Shown here in pieces: positions 56,124 through 64,000 of a stretch of 64,000 nucleotides of DNA (its first letter is position 1; every line of letters begins with the position of its first letter). The notes beneath the pieces were generated by a model. That model did no database searches. It was not told where the DNA came from and was given only the letters and a program-made list of their open reading frames with translations. Made by a program: the position numbers and the translations under genes. This DNA is from Leptospira stimsonii (GTDB lineage: Bacteria > Spirochaetota > Leptospiria > Leptospirales > Leptospiraceae). The stretch is taken from positions 1 through 64,000 of the forward strand of contig NZ_QHCT01000006.1 in NCBI RefSeq assembly GCF_003545885.1, read 5' to 3'.

Positions 56124-56756
56124 TTATTTGATCGCGATTCCGTAAACATGAGGTCGGATCGGTAGAAAGATCGTTGGAAGCGAACGTTTTTCGAGTTTCA
56201 AACTGGAAAAATTCGCGTTCTCCAATGTTCCCTGCGTGTCTCGATTCAATCTGCACCCTTCAAAAAACCAAAGCCAAGGCCGAAATACGATTTTTTGAAT
56301 CCATTCGATCCAGGAACCGTGCTCGGCGGCGACGTGTTCTAAGAAGACGAATTTTCCTCCCTTCTTCAATACACGTTTGATCTCTTTGAGAACTTGATCC
56401 GGTTTCTCGACGGTGCAAAGAACCAAACTGCAAACTACGGCGTCGACGGACGAATCGGGGAAAGGAAGTTTTTCCGCGGATAAATTCATCAATTCCATTT
56501 TGATCGAATACTTTTCAGAATTCTTTTTCAGAAGAGAATGCATTCCTTCGTTCGGTTCTACCGCTAAAAGCTTCGTGCCCGGCTTGAAGTATCGCAAATT
56601 CGAACCCACTCCCGGACCAAGCTCGACGACCGTATCCGGGAGATCCTCGAAAAGAATCCTTTTGATTTTCCTGTATTTATAATGCAGATATCCCTGTAAG
56701 GTCTGAAAAAAATAAGCGTTCACGAAACTCAATGTCGGCGTTTTTTGGACACACAT
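56124..56756 (-). CDS. Class I SAM-dependent methyltransferase
   Basis: 210 residues. Motif I 'VVELGPGVGSNLRYFKPGTKLLAVEPN' (about 42-68), 'MELMNLSAEKLPFPDSSVDAVVCSLVLCTVEKPDQVLKEIKRVLKKGGKFVFLEHV' (motifs II-III) and 'WLWFFEGCRLNRDT' are typical of UbiE/Coq5-like methyltransferases of the methyltransferase-11 fold. The C-terminal 'FLPIRPHVYGIAIK' matches proteins of the METTL7 type. It follows the hotdog-like gene in the same direction (about 36 bp apart), so the two are likely cotranscribed. Confidence 0.87.
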   Translation of the reverse strand: MCVQKTPTLSFVNAYFFQTLQGYLHYKYRKIKRILFEDLPDTVVELGPGVGSNLRYFKPGTKLLAVEPNEGMHSLLKKNSEKYSIKMELMNLSAEKLPFPDSSVDAVVCSLVLCTVEKPDQVLKEIKRVLKKGGKFVFLEHVAAEHGSWIEWIQKIVFRPWLWFFEGCRLNRDTQGTLENANFSSLKLEKRSLPTIFLPIRPHVYGIAIK

Positions 56757-56792
56757 AACGAGTTCTCCTATACAATTTAGTATATTCTAATT

Positions 56793-57584
56793 TTATAATT
56801 CTTTTTGATTTTCCGGATTCCAGTTCCCAGGAACCATCCATAACGCCTCGGAATAGGCGACACATTTGCGATCCGAAATTCGATAGATCGCTGTCCCGGG
56901 TGTTCTCTGTCTTCGATTTCTTCCGATTTCCCAGGAAAGAATCGCATACGGAACTTCCGTGAATAGACTTTCCAAAATTCTTCCGCGCAATTTCACGAGA
57001 ACGATCATAGTCGGATCCACATAAGAAACCGCAAAACCACCGGGACAATCCAATGCGGCCCAAACGATCTCGTTTCGTATTTTTCCGTCCGCGTCGCCCA
57101 AGTCCTTCCATGGATTCCAAAAAGCACCGTGCAAGTGAGTGAATCCGGCCTGATCCGGAATTTTCGCAGGAAAGATGCGCATCCCATCCTCTTGCTTTCG
57201 TTGCGGACCGCATACGAAACAGGTAGGAAACGGATGTCTCTGAAAGCCTAAGTATTCCTCCTCTGGATTCTGAATGTCTTCCAAGATGGAAGAATTCAAC
57301 TCTGGAACGTTCATAAAAAATTCGGGATCTTCTTGTGCTTCCGCGATGACCACGTCGGCGTCTTTACTCAATAATTTAATTCCATTCGTGCTGGAATTGA
57401 GAGAGTAATACAAGGTTTCGTTCAGAGGACCGGGCGCTTTAATTTTAATGACCGCCGCGTCTTTTTGAATCGGTTTTGCGGCGATTCCCGCAATGTATCC
57501 CCCGTTTCCGCTCTTCGGAGGGCCGCAGTATTTTTCGTTGATCTCGATACTTTCAAAGTTAAAAGTGGATGAAGTTTGTTTCAT
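56793..57584 (-). CDS. Hypothetical protein, hotdog/thioesterase-like
   Basis: 263 residues from the ATG at 57584. 'CGPPKSGNGGYIAGIAAKPI' and 'CFVCGPQRKQEDGMRIFPAK' and 'WAALDCPGGFAVSYVDPTMIVLVKLRGRI' follow the pattern of thioesterase-superfamily (double hotdog) proteins common in actinobacteria and Leptospira. Role in acyl-CoA or acyl-ACP metabolism is inferred. It is divergent from the MarR gene 110 bp away, which may regulate it. A longer start (57671) lies upstream but shows no family likeness. Confidence 0.65.
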   Translation of the reverse strand: MKQTSSTFNFESIEINEKYCGPPKSGNGGYIAGIAAKPIQKDAAVIKIKAPGPLNETLYYSLNSSTNGIKLLSKDADVVIAEAQEDPEFFMNVPELNSSILEDIQNPEEEYLGFQRHPFPTCFVCGPQRKQEDGMRIFPAKIPDQAGFTHLHGAFWNPWKDLGDADGKIRNEIVWAALDCPGGFAVSYVDPTMIVLVKLRGRILESLFTEVPYAILSWEIGRNRRQRTPGTAIYRISDRKCVAYSEALWMVPGNWNPENQKEL

Positions 57585-57694
57585 AAGGATTTGTCTATAA
57601 CTCGAACGGGATCGGTCAACGTAATTGATCGAAAGAAGATTCTTCGAAGGGCGTATTTGCTTTGGATACAAAGCATTTTTAGGATGGGTGTTGT

Positions 57695-58123
57695 ATGAGC
57701 GTGGAACCTGAAAAAATCGTACACTTGCTCTCGGGGATTTCGGAAAGGATTTTTTTTAGTCTTTCACTGAGTTACAAAAAAGAAGGTTACAAAGACATAA
57801 GCCCCACACAAGGAGCCGTCCTCTGCGCACTGCGCAATAAGATGCCGGAATCGATGACTTCGATCTCGAAGAAAATTTTCAGGGATCGATCGACTGTGAC
57901 TCAGATTGTAAAACGATTGGTTGCGAACGGTTATGTGGAAAGATTTAAAAACGTAGAAGATTCTCGAATTTCCGAAATCGTCCTAACGGAAAAGGGAAAA
58001 GCGGCGAGGGCCGCGGTCATACGTTCCTCTCGAAAGATGTTCACAAGAATTTACAAACATACAACGTTTGAAGAAAGAAGAATCCTGATCTCCCTTCTAG
58101 AAAAAATCGATTCCGGAAGTTGA
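57695..58123 (+). CDS. MarR family transcriptional regulator
   Basis: 142 residues. Winged helix with 'ISPTQGAVLCALRNKMPESMTSISKKIFRDRSTVTQIVKRLVANGYVERFKNVEDSRISEIVLTEKGKAARAAVI' (recognition helix plus wing, 'D-x-R' turn). It sits back to back with the hotdog-methyltransferase operon, the classic position of a MarR repressor for its own and its neighbour's promoter. The ligand is unknown; MarR ligands are often phenolic or lipophilic compounds. Confidence 0.88.
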   Translation: MSVEPEKIVHLLSGISERIFFSLSLSYKKEGYKDISPTQGAVLCALRNKMPESMTSISKKIFRDRSTVTQIVKRLVANGYVERFKNVEDSRISEIVLTEKGKAARAAVIRSSRKMFTRIYKHTTFEERRILISLLEKIDSGS

Positions 58124-58405
58124 CATTTTTTTGTAAACTCTTCTGAAATAAATTTCCAAGTTAAAAAACAGATCGCAAAACGAAATCGTTTTGATTCCTT
58201 TCTGAAACGGGACTTAAAAACCGGGAAGCGCCGAAAGAAATCCCTTTTTCTTTGTAGAGTCTTTTGTTTTTTTCGGCCAACAACGAGGGTTCGATTTAGG
58301 AGATTTCGAATTTTCTTCCCTCATTTCGACGGAGAATGAGTTCCCACATTTTGGGTTTTGACTGACACACACCCAAGTAAATCTGAAAAGCGAAATCGAA
58401 AAAAT

Positions 58406-59356
58406 CTAAGCTCTCGGGATCTTCGGCATTTCGAGAGGATGTGACTCCCCTTCCAAGGATTTCAAAAATTCAATCAGATCCTTTTTATCTTCCTCTGTGA
58501 TCGGCGCTGGTTTCAAAAGCGGGTCCTCTATGGAACCTTTCGAACCGCCGTTTACGAAATGATTTACGACGTCTTCTAACTTCTTGAATTCACCGTTGTG
58601 CATAAACTCATTCTTCTTGCTGACATCTCTCAAACTCGGCGTACGAATCTTTTGCGTAATTCCTTTGAGTCCCGTTGTGTGTTGTGTCGAATCGGAAAAA
58701 TTCGGTCCGTTGTGACACTGATTGCACTTCGCCTTATTCATGAAGACGTTCATTCCGCGTTTTTGAGAAGGAGTCAGAGCGGATTCTTCTCCCATCACGT
58801 AACGATCAAACTTAGAATTTTTCGAGACGATCGTTCTTTCAAAAGCGGAAATCGCTTTTACGATTCGATCCATACTGATCCCCGGAGAACCGAAAGACTT
58901 CTCAAAAAGTTCTCTATATTCCGCGACTTGATTGAGTCTCGCTACGATCGTCTTCTCGTCTTTGAGCATCAACGCAGTATGGACCCTCTCTTTTACGATC
59001 TCCTCCAAATCGTTCGCTTGTGGATCGATAAATACGTCCTTATACAAAGCTACGTTCGTCAACGGAGGAGCGATCGATTTGTGAATTTGGTTTCGAGGAG
59101 CGGAACTCGTTTCCGAATTCTGTATTTCGACCGAATGACAGATCGCGCAGTTCGTATCCCCTTTTAGAGAAAGTCGTTTATCAAAATAGAGCAGTTTTCC
59201 CAATTCTACCTTGTCTTTATTATAAGGATTGTTACTGGGATGTATTACGTTCTTAACGACAAAACCTTCCAGTTCCGTCTTCTGAACGGGTTCTTTGCAA
59301 GCCGAGAGAACGAGCAAAAGATAGATACCGAAAAATATGGACAAAATCCGAAACAT
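58406..59356 (-). CDS. Di-haem cytochrome c peroxidase, lipoprotein (MauG/CcpA type)
   Basis: 316 residues from the ATG at 59356, which has AGGA nine bases upstream (ATG 59365 has no room for a site). The leader 'FFGIYLLLVLSAC' lipidates Cys20. Two c-type haem sites: CAICH (70-74) and CNQCH (211-215). 'YDKVELGKLLYFDKRLSLKG'-like and 'NSKFDRYVMGEESALTPSQKRGMNVF' regions are typical of bacterial di-haem peroxidases, which reduce hydrogen peroxide in the periplasm. It is divergent from the flavoprotein-ECF sigma operon. Confidence 0.9.
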   Translation of the reverse strand: MFRILSIFFGIYLLLVLSACKEPVQKTELEGFVVKNVIHPSNNPYNKDKVELGKLLYFDKRLSLKGDTNCAICHSVEIQNSETSSAPRNQIHKSIAPPLTNVALYKDVFIDPQANDLEEIVKERVHTALMLKDEKTIVARLNQVAEYRELFEKSFGSPGISMDRIVKAISAFERTIVSKNSKFDRYVMGEESALTPSQKRGMNVFMNKAKCNQCHNGPNFSDSTQHTTGLKGITQKIRTPSLRDVSKKNEFMHNGEFKKLEDVVNHFVNGGSKGSIEDPLLKPAPITEEDKKDLIEFLKSLEGESHPLEMPKIPRA

Positions 59357-59509
59357 ATGGACCATCCTGGTTCAATGGTTTGAATCCAAAGCTCCTTTGT
59401 CAATTCGAATTTAGAACAATTCTAATTACATATTCGGAAAAGAAAGGTTCAGAAGATTTCGCAAAGAAGGAACTTGAAGTTCACGTTTTAAAAAATTGTT
59501 TCGAATTCC

Positions 59510-59536
59510 TGTCACGAATGAAATTGAGGACACGTC
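59510..59536 (+). promoter_or_regulatory. Candidate ECF41 promoter upstream of the flavoprotein-sigma operon
   Basis: TGTCACG at 59510-59516 and CGTC at 59533-59536, separated by 16 bases. ECF41 sigma factors are reported to recognise TGTCACA and CGTC with about that spacing. It lies about 25 bp before the flavoprotein ATG (59560), whose ribosome site AAAGGAGG sits just downstream. This would make the sigma factor self-activating. Confidence 0.6.
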
Positions 59537-59559
59537 TTCCTTCCGAAAAGGAGGAAAAC

Positions 59560-60780
59560 ATGCCGCAAATCCAAAAGATTCTGATCGCAGGCGGAGGATA
59601 CGCTGGAATCATCGCCGCCAATCGTCTCGCGAGAAAAAAAATTCCTTTGGAAATCACTTTGATTACCGCGAAGGAGGATTTCCAGGAAAGAATCCGAAAT
59701 CATCAAATACTCGCCGGTACTCTCGAGAAAACGTATTCCGTACGTTCTTTGCTTCATCGGAAAGTCAATTTGGTCGTCGCCGAAATAAAGAAGATCGAAA
59801 TTCGGAACAAACAAATTCTTTTAAAAGATGGAATAATACATCCTTACGATTATCTAATCTATTCTCTCGGGATTCGGGGTTCGAATCCTTCAAAATTGAA
59901 CGATCAATACGTTCAACTAACGGAGCGAGACGATTGTGCGAGAATGTTCGAGATTCTTAAGAAGAAAGAAACGGCGAACGTTACGATTTTAGGAGCGGGG
60001 CTTGGCGGAATCGAAGCCGCATCCGAACTCGCGACACAATTGCAAAACATCAAAATTACTCTCGTTGATGCGGAACGTATGGGAAAAGGATTTTCGGCGG
60101 AAGCGATCGTAAAACTTCGCGAATTCTTTTTGAAAAATGGAGTCCGTATATTAGAAAATTCAAAAATTCTCAAATACGAAAAGGACCGGCTTGTCACCGC
60201 CGACGGAAGAAAAATTCCTCACGACGTTTGCATATTAGCGAACGGTTTTTCCGCTTCTCCGATCGGAGAAGTTTCCGGATTCAGAACCAACCCGATCGGT
60301 CAAGTCTATGTGAACTCCTTTTTGGAAGTCGAAGATCATCCTGAAATCTTCGGAGCGGGCGACGCCGTTCAAATCGTATCTTCGGGTTACCGCCATCTCA
60401 AAATGGCTTGTGCGACCGCAATTCCGATGGGAATTTACGCCGCTGAGAGGTTGTCCTACCGCTTAGGGCTCAAGTCGAAAAAAGGAAAGGATCCATTTTC
60501 GCTCGGGTATTTGGGAAGAAACGTAAGTCTCGGAAGAAAAGACGGCCTCATTCAAGAATCCGAACCGGACGATACGCCGACCTCGAAAATTTGGACTTCC
60601 AGAAGCGCCGTATGGATCAAAGAATTGATTTGTAAATTCACCGTGTTGTCCTTTCGTTTGGAGAAAAAATTCGACTTTTATTTTTGGAAACCGTTTCCCG
60701 ATAGAAAAGAAGAATTCAATGCGAAAGTTTTAGCGACCCATTCGGAGAAATCATCTTGGATAAGCTCGGACAATTCTTAG
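59560..60780 (+). CDS. NAD(P)/FAD-dependent oxidoreductase (NDH-2-like)
   Basis: 406 residues from the ATG at 59560 (AAAGGAGG 6 bp upstream). FAD-binding 'KILIAGGGYAGIIAANRLARK', second Rossmann 'VTILGAGLGGIEAASELATQ', and 'PEIFGAGDAVQIVSSGYRHLKMACATA' near the C-terminus. It resembles type II NADH dehydrogenases and related disulphide-reductase-fold proteins. It is the first gene of the ECF41 operon: the sigma start lies inside its 3' end. Confidence 0.87.
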   Translation: MPQIQKILIAGGGYAGIIAANRLARKKIPLEITLITAKEDFQERIRNHQILAGTLEKTYSVRSLLHRKVNLVVAEIKKIEIRNKQILLKDGIIHPYDYLIYSLGIRGSNPSKLNDQYVQLTERDDCARMFEILKKKETANVTILGAGLGGIEAASELATQLQNIKITLVDAERMGKGFSAEAIVKLREFFLKNGVRILENSKILKYEKDRLVTADGRKIPHDVCILANGFSASPIGEVSGFRTNPIGQVYVNSFLEVEDHPEIFGAGDAVQIVSSGYRHLKMACATAIPMGIYAAERLSYRLGLKSKKGKDPFSLGYLGRNVSLGRKDGLIQESEPDDTPTSKIWTSRSAVWIKELICKFTVLSFRLEKKFDFYFWKPFPDRKEEFNAKVLATHSEKSSWISSDNS

Positions 60781-61754
60781 AACACAAAACTCTCGTTTTC
60801 GGGATCGCTTACAGAATGACAGGAAGCGTAAGCGACGCCGAAGACATCGTTCAGGAATCCTTTCTCCGTTGGGAACGATCCGGAAACGAGAACATTCGAT
60901 CTCCGAAAGCGTTTCTTTCCACGATCGCGACGAGACTTTCTCTGGACACTCTGAGAAAGGTAAAAAATAAAAGGGAGACTTATATCGGCCCTTGGCTTCC
61001 CGAGCCGATTCCTACAAATCCTGAAACGGAAGAACCCGATCCGGAAACCTTGGATCTTGCCTTTCTTCATCTATTAGAAAAGTTGAATCCGATTGAAAGA
61101 GCTGTTTTTATTCTCAGAGAATCCTTCGACATGGATTACAAAGTGATCGCTAAGGCCGTGGGAAAAACCCAGGATAACTGCAGACAAACTCTCAAACGGG
61201 CAAAAGATTCGCTTAAATCCGGAAGGAAAAAATTCTCCCCTGATAAGGAAACCAAGAGAAAACTACTTCATAGTTTTTTACTCGCGTCTTCGAAAGGGGA
61301 ACCGGAACTTTTACTTCCTTTTTTGAAGGAAGAAATCGAACTCTGGTCGGACGGTGGCGGAAAAGTTCACGCCGCAAGGGTTCCGCTCTTCGGTCGAGAT
61401 CGAATCGCTTCGTTTCTTATACGCACAGGAAAGAATCCTATCTTTTCGAAAACGGAATTATTCTTCACTGAGACAAACGGTTCGGGTAGCGTCATCGTCT
61501 ATCATCAAAACAAACCTGTTTATCTCCGAAGTTATCTGATGGATGAGAACGGAATTTCCTATATTTATACGATGATGAATGAAGATAAATTTTCGGCTTA
61601 CAAAAACAAAGACGACTTAATCGAAAAAGGAATTTTGGTTCCTCTCGAATTCTTTCTTCTTTTTCCGAAATCTGCTTCCGCGAATCGACAACCTCCGGTT
61701 TGGACCAAACCTCTTTTGAAATTGGTTCACTGGGCGATTACTCGAAAAAAGTAA
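60756..61754 (+). CDS. ECF RNA polymerase sigma factor, ECF41 (SigJ-like) type
   Basis: 332 residues starting at TTG, with GGAG 9 bp before it, overlapping the previous gene by 25 bp. Sigma region 2 ('AYRMTGSVSDAEDIVQESFLRW') and region 4 ('NPIERAVFILRESFDMDYKVIAKAVGKTQDNCRQTLKRA') are joined by 'YIGPWLPEPI' (76-85), the linker signature of ECF41. The extra C-terminal SnoaL-like domain carries DGGGK at 199-203. In this group the C-terminal domain replaces an anti-sigma factor and sets activity. ECF41 genes usually neighbour oxidoreductases or carboxymuconolactone decarboxylases, consistent with the flavoprotein here. Confidence 0.92.
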   Translation: MDKLGQFLEHKTLVFGIAYRMTGSVSDAEDIVQESFLRWERSGNENIRSPKAFLSTIATRLSLDTLRKVKNKRETYIGPWLPEPIPTNPETEEPDPETLDLAFLHLLEKLNPIERAVFILRESFDMDYKVIAKAVGKTQDNCRQTLKRAKDSLKSGRKKFSPDKETKRKLLHSFLLASSKGEPELLLPFLKEEIELWSDGGGKVHAARVPLFGRDRIASFLIRTGKNPIFSKTELFFTETNGSGSVIVYHQNKPVYLRSYLMDENGISYIYTMMNEDKFSAYKNKDDLIEKGILVPLEFFLLFPKSASANRQPPVWTKPLLKLVHWAITRKK

Positions 61755-61838
61755 GTTAACATAGGATAATCGGTTTCTTCCTTATGCGAACTTTTCCAAT
61801 CTTGACATTTTTTATTTCCTGAATCAAGATTCTTGAGT

Positions 61839-62765
61839 ATGAAACTTCATACTCGAATTCTAAACACCATTTGGATCGGATTCATAGCGATCGTTTGTTC
61901 GGGAGGACAGAAAATGCAAACCGCGACAATGGAAAAATCTTTAAACTATCAAGAAGAAAAACCCTCCGGCCTTTTTCGGAGTAAACTGGGTTCCATCGCG
62001 TATTGGATTTATGGAAAAGGGGAAACGTTGATTCTTCTTCATTCAGCCGGTCCAGGACACGATCATAGGGACTTCGACGCGATCGTTCCCAAGTTATCCG
62101 AAACCTTTCGTGTCATCAGCGTGGACTGGCCCGGACACGGCATATCGGATTTTCCGAACCCGATCGATTCGGCTTCCGCGGTCTCTTACGCGGATATTCT
62201 TCCGGATCTTGTGGAACAACTCTCTCCGAAAGGTGCGATTCTAATCGGAAATTCTCTCGGTGGTTATGCGTCCATGAGAATTGCATTAGATAAACCTAAT
62301 TTAGTAAAAGGTTTAATTCTCGTGGATACCGGTGGAATGAACGATCCAGATTTTAAGACAAGGACGTTCGTTAGACTCATGAGTAGTCTCTGGTTTACGG
62401 GCGCGACTTGGAACACCTTTCCGAATTACTACATCAAGATCGAAAATTCTTTTACGAAGTCGATTCTTAATAGAATCGAGGAAAGGAAAGAGGTCGAAGG
62501 CTCGAAGAATATAAGGGCCGCCATCTGGAAAAGTTTTTCCGATGAAAGACACGATCTCAGAGAAAAGGTAGCAAAGATTACGGCGCCAACACTCATCGTC
62601 TGGGGAGAAATGGATCCGGTGATCGTTCCGGAACTCGGGGAACGACTCCACAGTAAAATCAAAGGTTCTCAACTCGTATTTTTGAAAACGGGACACGTTC
62701 CTTTTGCGGAAGATCCGAAAGGATTTTTAGATGCCACCATTCCTTTTCTGAAATCGATTCGCTGA
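61839..62765 (+). CDS. Alpha/beta hydrolase, possible lipoprotein
   Basis: 308 residues. The leader 'IWIGFIAIVC' makes Cys20 a possible lipidation site. 'LLHSAGPGHDHRDFDAIVP' is the oxyanion region, 'AILIGNSLGGYASMRIAL' the nucleophile elbow (Ser139), 'IVWGEMDPVI' and 'FLKTGHVPFAEDP' carry the Asp and His. A fluoroacetate-dehalogenase or hydrolase-4 type esterase/epoxide hydrolase fold. It lies 84 bp downstream of the sigma gene, in the same direction, and could be a further target. Confidence 0.82.
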   Translation: MKLHTRILNTIWIGFIAIVCSGGQKMQTATMEKSLNYQEEKPSGLFRSKLGSIAYWIYGKGETLILLHSAGPGHDHRDFDAIVPKLSETFRVISVDWPGHGISDFPNPIDSASAVSYADILPDLVEQLSPKGAILIGNSLGGYASMRIALDKPNLVKGLILVDTGGMNDPDFKTRTFVRLMSSLWFTGATWNTFPNYYIKIENSFTKSILNRIEERKEVEGSKNIRAAIWKSFSDERHDLREKVAKITAPTLIVWGEMDPVIVPELGERLHSKIKGSQLVFLKTGHVPFAEDPKGFLDATIPFLKSIR

Positions 62766-63077
62766 TTCGAACGTGAAAACGAAATAGGAAGAATCGATTT
62801 GGATTCTCCTTGGTTCAAACGTATTGCGGAATCCTCGTTGATGTTTGTTTGTTCCAACAAAGAAAGTCTTTTTGAAAACGGCTTGAAAACGGACTGTAAG
62901 TCCGTTTCAACTAAAATCCTGGGAAATTCCTACTTCCGGCTTTGAAGGAAAAAATCGAATCGGAAAAACCTTAAATAAAATTTCGGTTCATTCTATAGAG
63001 AGAAAAGACAGGTTTAAATTTAAAATCCTCGGCACAATAAGATTTGCCAAAAACTCCTGGAAAGCTTCACTAAAAAA
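62766..63077. other. Intergenic region
   Basis: About 310 bp containing copy 3 of the dispersed element and a weak match to the GAGTTCC motif family (AAATTCCTAC, about 62924). Promoter of the Crp/Fnr gene presumably lies in the AT-rich stretch after 62960. Confidence 0.4.
62848..62906 (+). repeat. Dispersed palindromic element, copy 3
   Basis: TTTGTTCCAACAAAG, variable middle, CGGCTTGAAAA, then AAACGGACTGTAAGTCCGTTT. TTCC to CGGACT spacing is 38 bases. It lies between the hydrolase and Crp/Fnr genes. Element described under finding on the three copies. Confidence 0.55.
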
Positions 63078-63707
63078 GTGAGCGATTTTCAAATCATCGA
63101 AAACAGTCCGGAATGGTGGAGTATCAATGAAAGGGTCAATACAATCTCGCCGATTTCGAAAGAAGTCTGGACTCAATCCAAAATCGTATATTCGCTTCGC
63201 GAACTTTCTTATGGGGACTTTCTCGTTAAACAGGGAAAAATTCCCACAGAATACGCGTTTGTTTTTTCAGGCGTATTGAGAGAATATTATCTCACTCCGG
63301 ACGGAGATGAATATATCAAAAGTTTCAATTTTCCCGGAGAATTTACCGGTTCCTATTTCGATCTTCTTTCGAGACAACCGTCCACTTGCAACATCCGAGC
63401 CATCACGGATTGTAAACTCGCTGTAGCCGATTTCGAAAATTTAAGCTCTCTTTTTGAAACTCATATCGCATGGGAACGTCTCGGAAGAAAGGTCGCGGAA
63501 AGTCTTTTTATAAAAAAAGCAAGAAGAGAATACGAACTACTCGCCTTGGACGCAGAGGCAAGATACAACATCTTAAAAAAAACGTATCCGAACATCGAAG
63601 ATTTGGTTCCTCAATATCATATCGCTTCCTATCTCGGAATCACTCCTGTTTCACTGAGTAGAATTCGTTCCAAAACAAATAAGTTGAAAAAAGAAAAAAT
63701 CGACTGA
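63078..63707 (+). CDS. Crp/Fnr family transcriptional regulator
   Basis: 209 residues from a GTG. The cNMP-binding-like jelly roll holds 'YGDFLVKQGKIPTEYAFVFSGVLREYYLTPDGDEYIKSFNFPGEFTGSYFDLLSRQPSTCNIRAITDCKLAVADF', and a C-terminal helix-turn-helix reads 'YHIASYLGITPVSLSRIRSK'. It lacks the cysteine cluster of true Fnr, so the sensed signal is unknown. Confidence 0.85.
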   Translation: MSDFQIIENSPEWWSINERVNTISPISKEVWTQSKIVYSLRELSYGDFLVKQGKIPTEYAFVFSGVLREYYLTPDGDEYIKSFNFPGEFTGSYFDLLSRQPSTCNIRAITDCKLAVADFENLSSLFETHIAWERLGRKVAESLFIKKARREYELLALDAEARYNILKKTYPNIEDLVPQYHIASYLGITPVSLSRIRSKTNKLKKEKID

Positions 63708-63737
63708 TAGGATCTTCTACTTAAGAATCCATTACGA

Positions 63738-64000
63738 TCAGATGATCTTACGTTCGTCCGGAGCGCCGCCGATCTTCACGAAAACTGTGGAAGAAATAAA
63801 TAGAACGAGAGAATCGAAGACCATTGAAAAGTGAGAAAGTTTTCTCAGAACAAAGGAAGATGGTGTTCCTTTGTGAAAGTCAAACAAACAATGCCCGCGC
63901 ATTTCGGAACAGGTCGGTTTACAAAGACGACATGTTCGATCGAAATAGAAGGATACGATGGGATCAGAGCGAATAAGAATCGAGAACGATCTTATACTTG
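63738..64000 (-). CDS. Possible partial gene running off the window edge
   Basis: A minus-strand frame is open from the window end to a TGA at 63738-63740, about 87 codons: 'FYFDRTCRLCKPTCSEMRGHC', then a hydrophobic 'HFSMVFDSLVLFISSTVFVKIGG' and 'APDERKII'. The C-x2-C-x3-C-x6-C spacing and the hydrophobic helix suggest a real membrane protein C-terminus. The start is outside the window and no family is recognised. It converges with the Crp/Fnr gene. Confidence 0.35.
   Translation of the reverse strand, partial: SIRSFSILIRSDPIVSFYFDRTCRLCKPTCSEMRGHCLFDFHKGTPSSFVLRKLSHFSMVFDSLVLFISSTVFVKIGGAPDERKII

Noticed and set aside
59875..59890. GGTTCGAATCC, as in a tRNA T-arm
   Set aside because: It lies inside the flavoprotein reading frame and has no surrounding cloverleaf.

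Overview
This window reads as chromosomal DNA of a spirochaete of the genus Leptospira. The support is a gene matching the Leptospira-restricted DUF1564 family, an MBOAT acyltransferase paired with a DUF1574-like partner, many short-signal lipoproteins, DUF1566 lipoproteins and moderate GC. The species cannot be fixed by eye. The GC looks higher than in L. interrogans, so a higher-GC pathogenic-clade species is my guess. No rRNA, tRNA, prophage or CRISPR array was seen. Nearly all genes are housekeeping or metabolic, interspersed with repeat-bearing intergenic DNA.

Layout. 0-0.4 kb: remnant of an IS1595-like transposase. 0.5-10 kb: acetate-type permease with its DUF485 partner, two alpha/beta hydrolases, a DUF374 acyltransferase, a bile-acid/sodium symporter, a lipoprotein with a metzincin zinc motif, and an EamA transporter. 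10-15 kb: two paralogous DUF1566 lipoproteins and a PAS-GAF-SpoIIE phosphatase. 15.5-22.5 kb: two small plasmid/phage-like genes, a LemA-TPM-TPM-YjbR run, a minus-strand run of SufE, AraC and a monooxygenase-fold protein, a quinone reductase, and a decayed junction of a rhodanese gene with metI. 22.8-30 kb: TauD-like dioxygenase with a second BASS transporter, trhO, AlkD-like repair protein, acyltransferase 3. 30-38 kb: typA, a molybdopterin oxidoreductase, pirin, and intergenic regions filled with a recurring GAGTTCC[TC]AC motif. 38-48 kb: TetA-like MFS, an AlkA-like glycosylase, a thioredoxin-fold protein, DUF1566 fusion protein, DUF1564 protein, acyl-CoA synthetase, an LCP/LytR protein with rsfS. 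48-55 kb: MBOAT plus SGNH-like partner, an 11-copy 53-bp tandem repeat, a YyaL-type thioredoxin protein and a TolC protein. 56-64 kb: methyltransferase and hotdog-like gene beside a MarR gene, a di-haem peroxidase lipoprotein, an NDH-2-like flavoprotein overlapping an ECF41-type sigma factor with a matching candidate promoter, an alpha/beta hydrolase, and a Crp/Fnr regulator.

Genes that appear to work together: DUF485 with the acetate-type permease; LemA with two TPM proteins; TauD-like dioxygenase with its transporter; LCP with rsfS; MBOAT with its SGNH-like partner; and the flavoprotein with the ECF41 sigma factor. The least explained content is intergenic: the 53-bp satellite, the dispersed GAGTTCC[TC]AC motif, and a roughly 55-bp element seen three times that ends in the palindrome CGGACTnnAAGTCCG.
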